Source: Neisseria arctica (GTDB taxonomy: Bacteria; Pseudomonadota; Gammaproteobacteria; Burkholderiales; Neisseriaceae). Taken from it: 64,000 nt of DNA. Below are positions 49,456 to 58,428 of the stretch, piece by piece. Each line of letters starts with the position of its first letter. Position 1 is the stretch's first letter. The DNA lies in contig NZ_CP091510.1 in assembly GCF_022870905.1 (NCBI RefSeq), positions 2,170,001 to 2,234,000 of the forward strand, read 5' to 3'. The notes below the pieces were generated by a model that was given only the letters and a program-made list of their open reading frames with translations, ran no database searches and was not told the origin of the DNA. A program made the translations under genes and the position numbers.

Positions 49456-50085
49456 TTATCTTACCAAGCTCAGCACCAGCGATACCAAAGGATGCATAAT
49501 CGCACCAAGTACGCCGGTAAACATCATAATGACCAAAATCCACATACCGTAAGGTTCGATTTTTTGAAAAGCCATCGAAGCCTTAGGCGGCAGGAAAGTA
49601 TCGACAAAACGCCCGCCGTCCAAAGGCAGAATCGGCAGCATATTCAATACGAACAACAAGGCATTGATGGTAACGCCGAAATTGGCCATCTGAGTCAAAG
49701 GATACTGGAAACTGGCCGGCACCCAAGGTGCCAACATCATCACGAATGCCCAACCAAACATCATCACCAGATTGGAGAGCGGACCCGCAATCGCCACCAT
49801 CCGCATACCGATACGGACATTGCGTAAATTTCTCGAAACCACAGGCACGGGTTTGGCCCAGCCGAACATAAAGCCGGTAGTAAAAAACAGCAAGGCAGGC
49901 ACAACCACTGTACCAATCGGATCAATATGTGCCAACGGGTTCAGCGTCAGCCGACCCAATTGCTCGGCCGTACGGTCGCCGTAATAACGCGCGGCGTAAC
50001 CGTGTGCGGCTTCGTGTACGGTTATCGCCAGCAATACCGGCAACACCGCCAATAAAAAGATACCTAAATCAAAATTACCACCCAT
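49456..50085 (-). CDS. site-2 protease-type membrane metalloprotease (M50)
   Basis: This 209-residue membrane protein has the zinc motif HEAAH at 24-28 inside the first helix. NPLAHIDPIG follows near 49-58 and the LDGGRFVDTF motif with the third zinc ligand near 156-165. These are the marks of the short M50 family (YdiL/YwhC type) found in many bacteria beside yciO, rnm and trpS/scpA. The substrate is unknown. A paired uptake hairpin separates it from the yciO-like gene. Confidence 0.9.
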   Translation of the reverse strand: MGGNFDLGIFLLAVLPVLLAITVHEAAHGYAARYYGDRTAEQLGRLTLNPLAHIDPIGTVVVPALLFFTTGFMFGWAKPVPVVSRNLRNVRIGMRMVAIAGPLSNLVMMFGWAFVMMLAPWVPASFQYPLTQMANFGVTINALLFVLNMLPILPLDGGRFVDTFLPPKASMAFQKIEPYGMWILVIMMFTGVLGAIMHPLVSLVLSLVR

Positions 50086-50104
50086 GCGGGATTTCCTTTC
50101 TTAT

Positions 50105-50140
50105 TTTCAGACGGCCTGCCATATACAAGGCCGTCTGAAA
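50105..50140 (-). terminator. DUS-pair hairpin between yciO-like and M50 genes
   Basis: TTTCAGACGGCC and GGCCGTCTGAAA flank a 12-base loop, just after the yciO-like gene. Confidence 0.65.
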
Positions 50141-50169
50141 TATATTTCCACCAACAAAAACCAGTGTGC

Positions 50170-50790
50170 CTACAAACCGAATAAAGCCTTATCGCCCTTG
50201 CCCTCGCGCACCAGCTCCACACCGTCGGTCATATCGATTACGGTTGTCGGATCAGTACCGCACCAGCCACCGTCTATCACCAAATCAACGCTGTGTTCGA
50301 GACGGTCGCGGATTTCGTATGGATCAGACAACGGCTCGGCATCTTCGGGCAGCATCAAGGTACAACTCAACATCGGTTCACCCAATTCCTGCAACAATGC
50401 CAAAGCGATTTTATTGTCGGGCACGCGCAATCCGATGGTTTTGCGTTTGGGGTGCAGCGTGCGGTTAGGCACTTCTTTGGTCGCCTGCATAATAAAGGTA
50501 TAGCTACCGGGAGTAGCCGCTTTCAGCTGGCGGAATTGGCTGTTATCGACTTTGGCATAAGTACCGAGTTCGCTCAAATCGGCGCACATCAAAGTGAGAT
50601 GATGTTTTTGATCGATTTTGCGGATATTTAAAATACGTTCCATCGCATCTTTATCGCCAAGCTGGCAGCCCAACGCATAGCAAGAGTCGGTCGGGTACAC
50701 CACCACTCCGCCTTGTTTCACGATTTCCGCCGCCTGCTTAATCAGGCGTTCTTGCGGATTATCGGGATGAATGGCAAAAAATTGCGCCAT
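50170..50790 (-). CDS. YciO/Sua5-family protein
   Basis: This 206-residue protein has the YrdC/Sua5 fold. YPTDSCYALGCQLGDKDAM (about 33-51) contains the ATP/threonine-site lysine and tyrosine region, and RKIDQKHHLTLM follows. The SCYALGC form and the overall length place it with YciO rather than TsaC. TsaC and Sua5 make threonylcarbamoyl-AMP for t6A37. YciO's role is less clear, and weak related activity has been reported. It belongs to the conserved rnm-yciO-M50 neighbourhood. Confidence 0.85.
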   Translation of the reverse strand: MAQFFAIHPDNPQERLIKQAAEIVKQGGVVVYPTDSCYALGCQLGDKDAMERILNIRKIDQKHHLTLMCADLSELGTYAKVDNSQFRQLKAATPGSYTFIMQATKEVPNRTLHPKRKTIGLRVPDNKIALALLQELGEPMLSCTLMLPEDAEPLSDPYEIRDRLEHSVDLVIDGGWCGTDPTTVIDMTDGVELVREGKGDKALFGL

Positions 50791-50970
50791 AGTTTATGTT
50801 CCTTTATTCAATATTATCTGTTATGGGTATATTTGTAGTGGGATAAGGTTAACCATGCGAAAGCAAAGACATGAATCAGATTGTGTTATTTAAGCACGCT
50901 TTCACACCCACACTACTTTTTGCATTAGCAGGCCGTCTGAAAATATCCGACTACGGATGCTTATCATCAA

Positions 50971-51807
50971 TTAGGTATCTCTAAAACATGTCCATACCGG
51001 CGTACAATTTTCCGGCAACGGCGGGCAAACGCCCAATACACCGCCGCTGTAATCGCCTTTACGGTGAAAATCGCTGCCTACGCTGGCCATCAAGCCGAAA
51101 CGTTCAGCCAGCAAAGCATAATTGAGACGGTCATTTTTATCGCAATTGCCGCTATGTATTTCGATACCGTGTCCACCCAATGATTTAAATTCTTCAAATA
51201 AATTGCGTTTGGCCGTTGCCGAAAAACCGTAACGCATCGGATGGGCAATCACCGCCAAGCCGCCGGCCGCTTTAATCGCTTCTACGCAATCGGCCAAACT
51301 TGCCCATTCGTGCTTTACGCCGGCCGGTTTGCCGTCCCCCAGATAGCGGGTGAACGCCTGCTGCTTGTTACGCACCACGCCTTGTGCAATCAAGAATTCC
51401 GCCACATGGGTACGCGATACCATCTCGGGATTGGCCGCCAACGCCAATGCACCGTCATATGCCCCTGTTATGCCTTTTTTTTCAAGCTTTTCGGCAATCT
51501 GTTCCAACCGTTTCAAACGGCCTTTACGCACTTCGGCCAAAAGGTGCTGCAATCCGCTATGATTGTCATCAAAATCCAAACCAACGATATGCACGCTACG
51601 ATGCCGCCAAGTTACCGACACTTCTACGCCGTTGATAAAACGCATACCAAGAGCATTTGCTTGTGCGCGGGCTTCAGCCAAGCCGCCGGTATGGTCGTGA
51701 TCGGTTAAAGCCAACATAGTACAGCCGTTGGCATGCGCCGAACGTACTACCTCGAACGGGGGCAAAGTGCCATCCGAAATATTAGAATGGCAATGCAAAT
51801 CAATCAT
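50971..51807 (-). CDS. rnm: PHP-domain 3',5'-nucleotide phosphatase / RNase AM
   Basis: This 278-residue PHP phosphoesterase has the metal-binding motif DLHCHSNISDG (3-13) and DHDHTGG (36-42). A later VIAHPMRYG and the C-terminal SVGSDFHRKGD complete the trinuclear site. The E. coli homologue (YciV/TrpH) removes the 3' phosphate from pAp-type nucleotides and acts as a 5'-3' exonuclease maturing rRNA 5' ends. Its ATG overlaps the small upstream gene by 8 bp. A lone uptake sequence follows at about 50931. Confidence 0.93.
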   Translation of the reverse strand: MIDLHCHSNISDGTLPPFEVVRSAHANGCTMLALTDHDHTGGLAEARAQANALGMRFINGVEVSVTWRHRSVHIVGLDFDDNHSGLQHLLAEVRKGRLKRLEQIAEKLEKKGITGAYDGALALAANPEMVSRTHVAEFLIAQGVVRNKQQAFTRYLGDGKPAGVKHEWASLADCVEAIKAAGGLAVIAHPMRYGFSATAKRNLFEEFKSLGGHGIEIHSGNCDKNDRLNYALLAERFGLMASVGSDFHRKGDYSGGVLGVCPPLPENCTPVWTCFRDT

Positions 51808-51988
51808 GATCGGCCTCTTTTTCGGCCTGCTGCTCCTTCAAAAGGCGTTGCTGCGCATCGTACTGGGCCTTTTCTTTCCAATAAATGGTTTGGATACACG
51901 CATCGCCGCACTCGCTACCGCAACATTCCCAATCCTCGGGACGTATCGGCTCAGGCAACAGGTCTTCCGGTTTAAGCGTCCGTGTCAT
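51800..51988 (-). CDS. small oxidoreductase-like-domain protein
   Basis: This 62-residue protein starts MTRTLKPEDLLPEPIRPEDW and has the tight cysteine cluster ECCGSECGDACI followed by an aromatic stretch (YWKEKAQYDAQ). That matches the small Oxidored-like family, often fused or adjacent to reductases and possibly binding a metal. The function is unknown. The frame is open 13 codons further up. I chose the ATG at 51988 because it is coupled to the S4 gene by a 17-bp overlap. Confidence 0.75.
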   Translation of the reverse strand: MTRTLKPEDLLPEPIRPEDWECCGSECGDACIQTIYWKEKAQYDAQQRLLKEQQAEKEADHD

Positions 51989-52205
51989 AGCCGTTTTCCA
52001 CTTCCAACACCGCTCCGGCAAATTCAATTACTTCGCCACCACGTATTTTGGCTGTTTTTCGGGTTTCCACTTCGCCGTTACGCAACACCTGCCCTTCGGC
52101 AATCACAGCCTTGGCCTGCCCACCGCTCTCGGTCAGCCCGGCAAGCTTTAAGAGGTCGCACAAGGCTATATATTCGTGGTCTTCAAGGTATACGGTGGCA
52201 TGCAT
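51972..52205 (-). CDS. S4-domain RNA-binding protein (YbcJ-like)
   Basis: This 77-residue protein consists of one S4 RNA-binding domain: EYIALCDLLKLAGLTESGGQ, then AKAVIAEGQVLRNGEVETRK. It is the free-standing YbcJ type, thought to bind structured RNA, possibly ribosomal. It is the first gene of a three-gene overlapping operon ending in rnm, so a shared role in RNA maturation is plausible but inferred only from position. Confidence 0.88.
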   Translation of the reverse strand: MHATVYLEDHEYIALCDLLKLAGLTESGGQAKAVIAEGQVLRNGEVETRKTAKIRGGEVIEFAGAVLEVENGYDTDA

Positions 52206-52495
52206 GTTTTAAGTTCCGCAAAAATATATTTTAAGTTTCTGCCTGCGGGCGGCGCCCTAAGCAGAGATCGGGATATTGTATTTGTGTGCATTTTACGCGA
52301 AAACAAGGGAAGCGGCAGAATTGTGGGAATGTTTTCGAGACAACCTGGTATTCTATCAAGCCGCATCCAGAAGTTGCCGCCCACCCTCAAAACCAAACTT
52401 CATCTAACCCAACACAGTCTGCCTGCCGATACCCTTTTCAAACAAATAACGGTACAATTCACGCTGACCAAACGATTGCATGAAGACATAATGAT
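52206..52495. other. 290-bp gap with no recognised gene
   Basis: This is divergent intergenic space between the S4 gene and parA. Short open frames exist on the plus strand, but none has a ribosome site or a family signature. The region has no uptake core. It should contain both promoters. Confidence 0.5.
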
Positions 52496-53263
52496 ATGAG
52501 CGCAAAAATCATCGCCGTTGCCAACCAAAAAGGCGGCGTCGGCAAAACCACTACTGTGGTCAACCTTGCCGCTTCGCTGGCCGATAAAAAACAACGTGTT
52601 CTCGTGATCGATCTCGACCCGCAGGGCAATGCCACTACAGGCAGCGGGATCAACAAAGGCAGTCTCGACGCCGGCGTCTATCAAGTGCTGCTTGGTGAAA
52701 CCGGTGTTAAAGAAGCCGTTGTCAGAAGTGAGGCGGGCGGTTATGACGTATTGGCCGCCAACCGTGCTTTAGCCGGTGCCGAGATAGAATTGGTTCAGGA
52801 AATCGCCCGCGAGATGCGTCTGAAAAACGCATTGGCCGATATCAGCGCTGATTATGACTACATCCTCATCGACTGCCCGCCAACGCTAACCTTGCTGACA
52901 CTTAACGGCTTGGTTGCCGCACAAGGCGTTATCGTGCCGATGGTTTGCGAATACTATGCGCTTGAAGGTATTTCCGACTTAGTCGCTACCGTCCGTAAAA
53001 TCCGCCAAGCAATCAATCCCCAACTGGATATTCTCGGCATTGTACGTACCCTTTATGACAGCCGCAGCCGCTTGGCGCAGGAGGTAACCGAACAGCTGCA
53101 ATCGCACTTCGGTAAACAGCTTTTTACCACTACGATTCCGCGAAACGTGCGTTTGGCAGAGGCTCCCAGCCACGGCCTCCCAGCTCTTGCCTATGATGCC
53201 AAGGCCAAAGGAACGCTTGCCTATCTCAACCTAGCCGATGAATTATTGGCGCGTACCCGCTAA
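52496..53263 (+). CDS. parA: ParA/Soj chromosome-partitioning ATPase
   Basis: This 255-residue Walker-type ATPase moves ParB-parS complexes. The deviant Walker A is NQKGGVGKTTTVVN at about 9-22, followed by IDLDPQGNATTGSG (about 37-50) and LIDCPPTLTLLT (about 121-132). The short N-terminus without a helix-turn-helix marks the chromosomal Soj type. No parB follows within the window. Instead a terminator hairpin comes 30 bp later, so here parA is a single gene. Confidence 0.95.
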   Translation: MSAKIIAVANQKGGVGKTTTVVNLAASLADKKQRVLVIDLDPQGNATTGSGINKGSLDAGVYQVLLGETGVKEAVVRSEAGGYDVLAANRALAGAEIELVQEIAREMRLKNALADISADYDYILIDCPPTLTLLTLNGLVAAQGVIVPMVCEYYALEGISDLVATVRKIRQAINPQLDILGIVRTLYDSRSRLAQEVTEQLQSHFGKQLFTTTIPRNVRLAEAPSHGLPALAYDAKAKGTLAYLNLADELLARTR

Positions 53264-53293
53264 CCAAAAATCCGGAATATCAGGCAAACCAAC

Positions 53294-53329
53294 ATTCAGG
53301 CCGTCTGAAATCTTCAGACGGCCTGAATA
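53294..53329 (+). terminator. DUS-pair terminator after parA
   Basis: ATTCAGGCCGTCTGAA faces TTCAGACGGCCTGAAT with a tiny loop. The remaining 53330-53560 is AT-rich, with no gene that I can see. Confidence 0.88.
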
Positions 53330-53560
53330 TTCCCCGCAACATATTGCAGCCACACTCCATAACCCAACCTGTCGCAAATCCACCTACGATATTTCGGCTT
53401 AGCCTGCTATTTTCAAACGCTTTTTATGCAGACTATTGAAAACAACAAAATATAATATTAACCTATCGAATTATTTCAATAAAATAACGGCAGCCAAACA
53501 AATAAGCCACAAAGGCCGCTGCTCCGACGTCACATTACGAAAATATAAAATGGGAAAAAT

Positions 53561-54232
53561 ATGCTGAAACTCCACGCCTTAGCGCAATCGCGCTCTTTAC
53601 GTATCGTATGGCTGCTTGAACTCCTCGGTCTCGAATACACCCTTTGCCAACACGCACGCCACCCCGGCACCCTCTTAGCGCCAGATGCGCTTAAAAAAGT
53701 ACATCCTTTAGGTAAAGCGCCGATTCTGCAAGACGGTGATATGATCTTGGCCGAAAGCGGTGCAATTACCGACTACCTTATCCAAACATACGGCAATGGC
53801 CGTTTCATGCCCGAGCGCGACCATCCCGATTATTGGCAATACCAACGTTGGCTGCATTATGCCGAAGCATCATTAATGCCGCTGATGCTGATGTCGCTGG
53901 TATTCCGAAAAATCGAAACTGCACCGATGCCTTTTTTAATTAGGCCGGCGGCTAAAAAAATCAACGAGGAGGCGCAGTCTCGCTTTTTGCGCCCGCAAAC
54001 TACCCAGCATCTACGCCATGTCGAACAAGCTTTAGAAGGAAAAAACTGGCTTATGGGGGACTTTATCAGCGGTGCCGATATCATGATGAGCTACCCTCTT
54101 CAGGCCGCAGCTGCCCGCTCCAGCCTCGGTATGTATCCCAACATCCGCAGCTATTTGGCACGCATTGAAGCCAATCCAACCTACCAACAAGCTGTCGGCA
54201 AAGCCGGAAAGCCCATTCTGCAACTGGCTTGA
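53561..54232 (+). CDS. glutathione S-transferase family protein
   Basis: This 223-residue protein has a thioredoxin-like N-terminal domain (1-80): MLKLHALAQSRSLRIVWLLE with the glutathione-activating Ser near 10-12, and GKAPILQDGDMILAESGAIT with the cis-Pro and the Glu/Ser glutathione-binding pair. The C-terminal helical domain has the conserved MGDFISGADIMMSYPL. The substrate is unknown. It stands alone, with a weak hairpin downstream. Confidence 0.9.
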   Translation: MLKLHALAQSRSLRIVWLLELLGLEYTLCQHARHPGTLLAPDALKKVHPLGKAPILQDGDMILAESGAITDYLIQTYGNGRFMPERDHPDYWQYQRWLHYAEASLMPLMLMSLVFRKIETAPMPFLIRPAAKKINEEAQSRFLRPQTTQHLRHVEQALEGKNWLMGDFISGADIMMSYPLQAAAARSSLGMYPNIRSYLARIEANPTYQQAVGKAGKPILQLA

Positions 54233-54331
54233 TCGATATACTGCCAATCTGATACGGCATGGCTCTGCATGAATTAGTGTAAGATATTCGACTTACTACC
54301 TGGTTCCGTATCAACATAACAGACACTAAAC

Positions 54332-54365
54332 AAAGATGCCGCCTGTATTTTCAGACGGCATCTTT
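54332..54365. terminator. imperfect DUS-pair terminator
   Basis: AAAGATGCCGCCTG faces CAGACGGCATCTTT with one mismatch. The left core is mutated (GCCGCCTG). It lies between convergent GST and phoR genes. Confidence 0.7.
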
Positions 54366-54435
54366 AATCAATATTTTTGTTTCAAAAATAAATTCATCCG
54401 ACCCTACTCAAAAATTATTCAAAAAACAAAGCCCG

Positions 54436-55767
54436 CTAAGCACGAGAGGGAGGAGCGGCTTGCTTAAATATCACTGAAAACTCACTGCCTACACCCACCT
54501 CACTAGTAATTTGTAATGCAGTACCATGCTCTGCCAAGGCATGCTTGGTAATCGCCAAGCCTAAGCCTGTTCCCCCACTGGAGCGGCTTCGTCCTTTATC
54601 GACCCGATAAAAACGTTCGGTCAAACGGGGCAGATGTTCGGCTGCAATACCAGGGCCGTTATCTTTCACAGAAAAGCGAATCGGCTGCAAGGTAAAAAGG
54701 TTCTCCGACGGAACCAGCTCTAAGCTGATTCGTATGTGCCCGCCTTCCGGTGTATAACGTACGGCATTGAATACCAAATTGCTCAGACCGTTATACAAAT
54801 CGGTATAAATACCGCCTATCCACAAATCAGGGGTAATATCGGTCTCAATAGTATGCTTGCCTGCCGACAGTGTCTTACCGTCCTCTGCCAACAAACCCAC
54901 CAATGCGGATAAATCGATAGGAGTATGTTCGCCTTTTATGCCCGATTCCAAACGCGATAAAGTCAGCAGATCTGCCAATAGCGTTTGCATTCTGGTACCC
55001 TCTTTTTGCATCAAACCGATAAATTGCCGGGCTTGCTCACGGGGCAAATCAGGCATATCCGCCATGGTTTCTAAAAAACCGTTTATTACTGTTAAAGGTG
55101 TACGCAATTCATGAGATACGTTGGCGACAAAAGCTGTGCGTGTGGCATTAAGCTGCTCTGCCTCACTGATATCGCGGGTAATAAATAATTCTTCGTCTCC
55201 CTCGAATTCGACACGAGATACTAATAAAGTCCGCTCAGTTAACCCGCCGTTTTTCGGCATAGTGATTTTGATATCCGGCATTTCCTGAGGCGTATGCTGT
55301 AAATAATCCAAAAATGCGGGGGTACGCACCAAATTTTTCAAGATTCCCCCCCAATCGGAATGAGGGTTAAGATTCAAATGCTGCACGGCAAGCGAATTCA
55401 TCCAAGTAATTCGCCCTTGTTTGTTAAGAATCAAAATACCGTTGGGAATGGTTTCTACCGCTCGATTAAAACGTTGCAAAGCCGAACCCAACTTTTGTTT
55501 GCGTTTTTTACGGCTTTTCGCTTGGCGCAGAAGCGTATTGAAAACTTGCGCCCACATGCCGTTTACTTGGGGAATACTGCTTATTTTTGGAGATGCCAGC
55601 CAGCCTACCAATTTGAAAATATAGTAAAACTGCCATATCAGCCACAAAGTTAACCAACAACAACAAAGCAGCAAAAGACCAGCTAGACCTTTTGCTGCAT
55701 AACCTATCAATGCCAATACGGATAACCAAAACAAACCGTTAGCGATGTGTTTCCAAACAAATCCCAC
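54436..55767 (-). CDS. phoR: phosphate-sensing histidine kinase PhoR
   Basis: The 443-residue sensor kinase has two N-terminal membrane segments (about 9-50) with almost no periplasmic loop, typical of PhoR, which reads the Pst/PhoU state. A PAS-like domain follows (about 100-190). The dimerisation box is VSHELRTPLTVING with the phosphorylated His near 217. The ATPase domain has NLVFNAVRYTPEG (N box), VKDNGPGIA (G1) and SSGGTGLGLA (G2). It begins 2 bp after phoB. Confidence 0.92.
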   Translation of the reverse strand: MGFVWKHIANGLFWLSVLALIGYAAKGLAGLLLLCCCWLTLWLIWQFYYIFKLVGWLASPKISSIPQVNGMWAQVFNTLLRQAKSRKKRKQKLGSALQRFNRAVETIPNGILILNKQGRITWMNSLAVQHLNLNPHSDWGGILKNLVRTPAFLDYLQHTPQEMPDIKITMPKNGGLTERTLLVSRVEFEGDEELFITRDISEAEQLNATRTAFVANVSHELRTPLTVINGFLETMADMPDLPREQARQFIGLMQKEGTRMQTLLADLLTLSRLESGIKGEHTPIDLSALVGLLAEDGKTLSAGKHTIETDITPDLWIGGIYTDLYNGLSNLVFNAVRYTPEGGHIRISLELVPSENLFTLQPIRFSVKDNGPGIAAEHLPRLTERFYRVDKGRSRSSGGTGLGLAITKHALAEHGTALQITSEVGVGSEFSVIFKQAAPPSRA

Positions 55768-55769
55768 GT

Positions 55770-56468
55770 TCAGGCGGCCTCTTTATGTGAGAACCGATAA
55801 CCGGCACCGCGTACTGTTTGTACAAACCGATCAAATCCCGTCGGTTCTAAAGCACGCCGCAAACGGCGTATATGTACATCTACTGTCCGCTCTTCAACAA
55901 ATACATGATCGCCCCACACCAAGTCCAACAATTGGCGGCGACTGTACACGCGCTCAGGGTGCGTCATAAAAAAATGTAACAGCTTGAATTCCGTAGGTCC
56001 GAAGCTGACAGGCTGTTCATTCCCATACACCCTCTGCTCGGCAGGGTCTAACTTCAAACCTTTAATCTCGATTATTTCACTGGTTTTTTGTGGTGCACGG
56101 CGACGCAACAAAGCATTGATGCGCGCAATCAATTCTCGTGGTGAAAACGGCTTGGTCAGATAATCATCCGCACCTTGGTTCAAGCCCTGCTCCTTATCAA
56201 TATCTTCGCTACGGGCCGTCAGTAAAATAATTGGCAAATCTTTACTGCGCTCATCTTGCCGGAGCTGCTTGGCTAACTGAACTCCCGATTGTCCCGGCAG
56301 CATCCAATCCAATAAGGCAACATCCGGCAATGCTTGGTCCAGCTTTTGTCGGGCTGCTTCCGCGCTGGATGCAACTTCCACTTCAAAACCTGCCTGTTCT
56401 AAAGTAAACCGTATCAATGCTTGGATAGATTCTTCATCTTCAACTGCCAACACACGAACTTTAGCCAT
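55770..56468 (-). CDS. phoB: phosphate regulon response regulator PhoB
   Basis: The 232-residue OmpR-type regulator has a receiver domain (1-120) with the acidic pair VEDEE near the start, the phosphorylated Asp in VALLDWMLPG (about 54) and the Lys in LTKPFSPRE. A winged-helix DNA-binding domain (about 130-230) ends DVHIRRLRRALEPTGFDRFV and VRGAGYRF. The start at 56468 has GGAG six bases upstream. PhoB-box arrays in front of the gene support the assignment. Confidence 0.94.
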   Translation of the reverse strand: MAKVRVLAVEDEESIQALIRFTLEQAGFEVEVASSAEAARQKLDQALPDVALLDWMLPGQSGVQLAKQLRQDERSKDLPIILLTARSEDIDKEQGLNQGADDYLTKPFSPRELIARINALLRRRAPQKTSEIIEIKGLKLDPAEQRVYGNEQPVSFGPTEFKLLHFFMTHPERVYSRRQLLDLVWGDHVFVEERTVDVHIRRLRRALEPTGFDRFVQTVRGAGYRFSHKEAA

Positions 56469-56517
56469 GCTTTTCTCCAATTATTTTAGGCAACCTAAAA
56501 GGTAGCGATCCAAATTC

Positions 56518-56602
56518 ATTATGATGACAAGCATAACGCACTCAAATGACGCTAATGTGACAAGCAAGCAAACTATGACATTTTATTGAATATTTTATGA
56601 CA
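56518..56602 (-). promoter_or_regulatory. phoB promoter with two PhoB-box arrays
   Basis: On the minus strand TGTCA-type repeats recur every 11 bp. One array is TGTCAT (56602), ATTCAA (56591) and TGTCAT (56580). The second is TGTCAC (56562), CGTCAT (56551), a degenerate unit (56540) and TGTCAT (56529). A CATAAT -10 box (56523-56518) follows directly, as in promoters where a Pho box replaces the -35. This predicts positive autoregulation of phoBR. Confidence 0.78.
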
Positions 56603-56725
56603 CTGCCGCTGCTACTTAATACAATCCTTTAATCTTAATATCACACACATAAAATAGTCAGAATGATTCAACCGGCTGATACCTAAATGGCTCTGAAAAT
56701 AATCTATGGCCGTCTGAAAACCAAT

Positions 56726-57859
56726 TTACCACGGTCTGGCCATATTATCTCGGTGTATCAACTCGTCTTCCATGATATAGCCGATTTTAGCTTCAATCTG
56801 ATCCGAAGGCGTACGCAGTATTTTTTGTGTTTCCGAGCTGCTGTAATTACACAAACCTCGGGCGATTTCCTTACCTTCTGCATTCACCACGGCAACTAAT
56901 TCGCCGCGATAAAAATGTCCCTCCACCCGAATACATCCTACCGGCAGCAAACTGGCATGCTTTTCTACAATTGCCCGCTCTGCACCTATATCTACGGTTA
57001 GTCTGCCGCAAAGTTGTACATGACCAAGCAACCATTGCTTACGGGCATTAATACGGTTATGTTCACTGGTAAACAACGTACCGATTGACTCTCCTCTAGC
57101 CAAACGTTCCAACACGGCCGGAACTCTCCCGCCAGCAACCACTGTAGCCGCACCGCTTAATGCGGCACGCTTGGCTGCCATAACTTTGGTATACATACCG
57201 CCGGTACCAACCGCACTGCCGGCTCCGCCTGCCATACGCTCTAAGTCGGGGTGTTCCGCCGCAATACGCCCAATCAATTTCGCCTGTGAATTTTTACGCG
57301 GATCACTATCATACAACCCTTGCTGATCAGTCAGAATCACCAAAGCGTCGGCTTCCACCAAATTAGTGACCAAAGCTCCAAGCGTATCGTTATCCCCCAA
57401 TTTGATTTCATCAATTGTAACCGTATCGTTTTCATTGATAATCGGTACAATCCCTTTTTCCAACAAAGTGCGTAATGTACTACGGGCATTCAAATAGCGG
57501 GTACGATTACTTAAATCTTCGTGCGTCAGCAAAACCTGGGCTGTCATGATACCGTGAGGAGCAAAAGCTTCTTCATAAGCTTGGGCAATCCCCATCTGAC
57601 CAACTGCCGCAGCTGCCTGTAATTCATTGACCGCTTTCGGACGCTTGTCCCAACCCAAACGCTTGATTCCCTCTGCAATTGCACCACTGGATACAAAAAT
57701 CACCTGTATACCTTGCGCTTTTAAGCCGGCAATTTGTACAGCCCAATTACTCAATGCCTGTTTGTCCACTCCCTTACCTTCGGCAGTTACCAAACTGGAC
57801 CCTACTTTGACAACAATCAAGCGGGCTTGGGAAAGATTTTTAATTGATTTTTGCATCAT
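56726..57859 (-). CDS. proB: glutamate 5-kinase
   Basis: ProB phosphorylates glutamate in the first step of proline synthesis. The product, 377 residues from the ATG at 57859, has the amino-acid kinase domain (about 10-255). This shows VVKVGSSL at the start, [20 protein letters not shown] (about 142-161) and [15 protein letters not shown]-terminal PUA domain covers about 275-365. Two adjacent ATG codons are possible starts, and the second has the better spacing to GGAA. proA is not adjacent. Confidence 0.95.
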   Translation of the reverse strand: MMQKSIKNLSQARLIVVKVGSSLVTAEGKGVDKQALSNWAVQIAGLKAQGIQVIFVSSGAIAEGIKRLGWDKRPKAVNELQAAAAVGQMGIAQAYEEAFAPHGIMTAQVLLTHEDLSNRTRYLNARSTLRTLLEKGIVPIINENDTVTIDEIKLGDNDTLGALVTNLVEADALVILTDQQGLYDSDPRKNSQAKLIGRIAAEHPDLERMAGGAGSAVGTGGMYTKVMAAKRAALSGAATVVAGGRVPAVLERLARGESIGTLFTSEHNRINARKQWLLGHVQLCGRLTVDIGAERAIVEKHASLLPVGCIRVEGHFYRGELVAVVNAEGKEIARGLCNYSSSETQKILRTPSDQIEAKIGYIMEDELIHRDNMARPW

Positions 57860-57929
57860 GCTATTCCGTGTGATTTCCGTAAAATCGATCAACAACCACC
57901 TTCAAGGCAATATTTTCAGACGGCCTATC

Positions 57930-58229
57930 CTATTCTTTGTGTTTACTATGCCAAAAATAGCGCCATACAAATGCAGGAAAGGCGCAAACCAAATATAGAC
58001 AGGCTACCGTTACATAAAACTCCCAATCTTGGGGGTGTACACTGCCGGCACGAGATTCCAATAAGCGGGCTAATAAGCCCATAATAACAAAACCTACGGC
58101 CAATTCCGGCAGGTGATGGATAAAGCGTTTTTTTACCAATTTAAAAATACCGAAAAACCGGCTGGTCAAAAAAGGAGCATTAGCAAAAATCAATGCCAAT
58201 ATCAAAAGGGTATACATGGAAGCGGTCAT
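57930..58229 (-). CDS. DUF2818 membrane protein
   Basis: This 99-residue protein has three predicted helices (about 5-22, 42-60 and 70-92) and the LTSRFFGIF and WRYFWHSKHKE ends. It matches the beta-proteobacterial DUF2818 proteins found just after nuoN. A role in complex I assembly is guessed from position only. A nuo-operon terminator lies between nuoN and this gene, so expression may rely on read-through or its own promoter. Confidence 0.8.
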   Translation of the reverse strand: MTASMYTLLILALIFANAPFLTSRFFGIFKLVKKRFIHHLPELAVGFVIMGLLARLLESRAGSVHPQDWEFYVTVACLYLVCAFPAFVWRYFWHSKHKE

Positions 58230-58382
58230 CTTACAATTATCCTGAAATTTAAAACCGTGGCTTTATCAGTGTTACAGAACCAGATCAAACAGCTATCAAA
58301 AGATTCAAACAGATCAATCATTATTGGTTATTAAGATGTCCAATAACATTCAGACGGCCTGTTACACAAACTGTATCTTAGC

Positions 58383-58411
58383 AAAAACGGCAACCTTCGT
58401 GGGTTGCCGTT
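58383..58411 (-). terminator. terminator of the nuo operon
   Basis: AACGGCAACCCACG pairs with GGTTGCCGTTTTT on the minus strand, 18 bp after the nuoN stop, with a good T run. Confidence 0.88.
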
Positions 58412-58428
58412 ATCCAATATAGAAAATA

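Noticed and set aside
52176..52499. 107-codon plus-strand frame running up to parA
   Set aside because: It begins antisense to the S4 gene, has no ribosome site and shows no recognisable motif. The apparent coding look is weak in all three frames.
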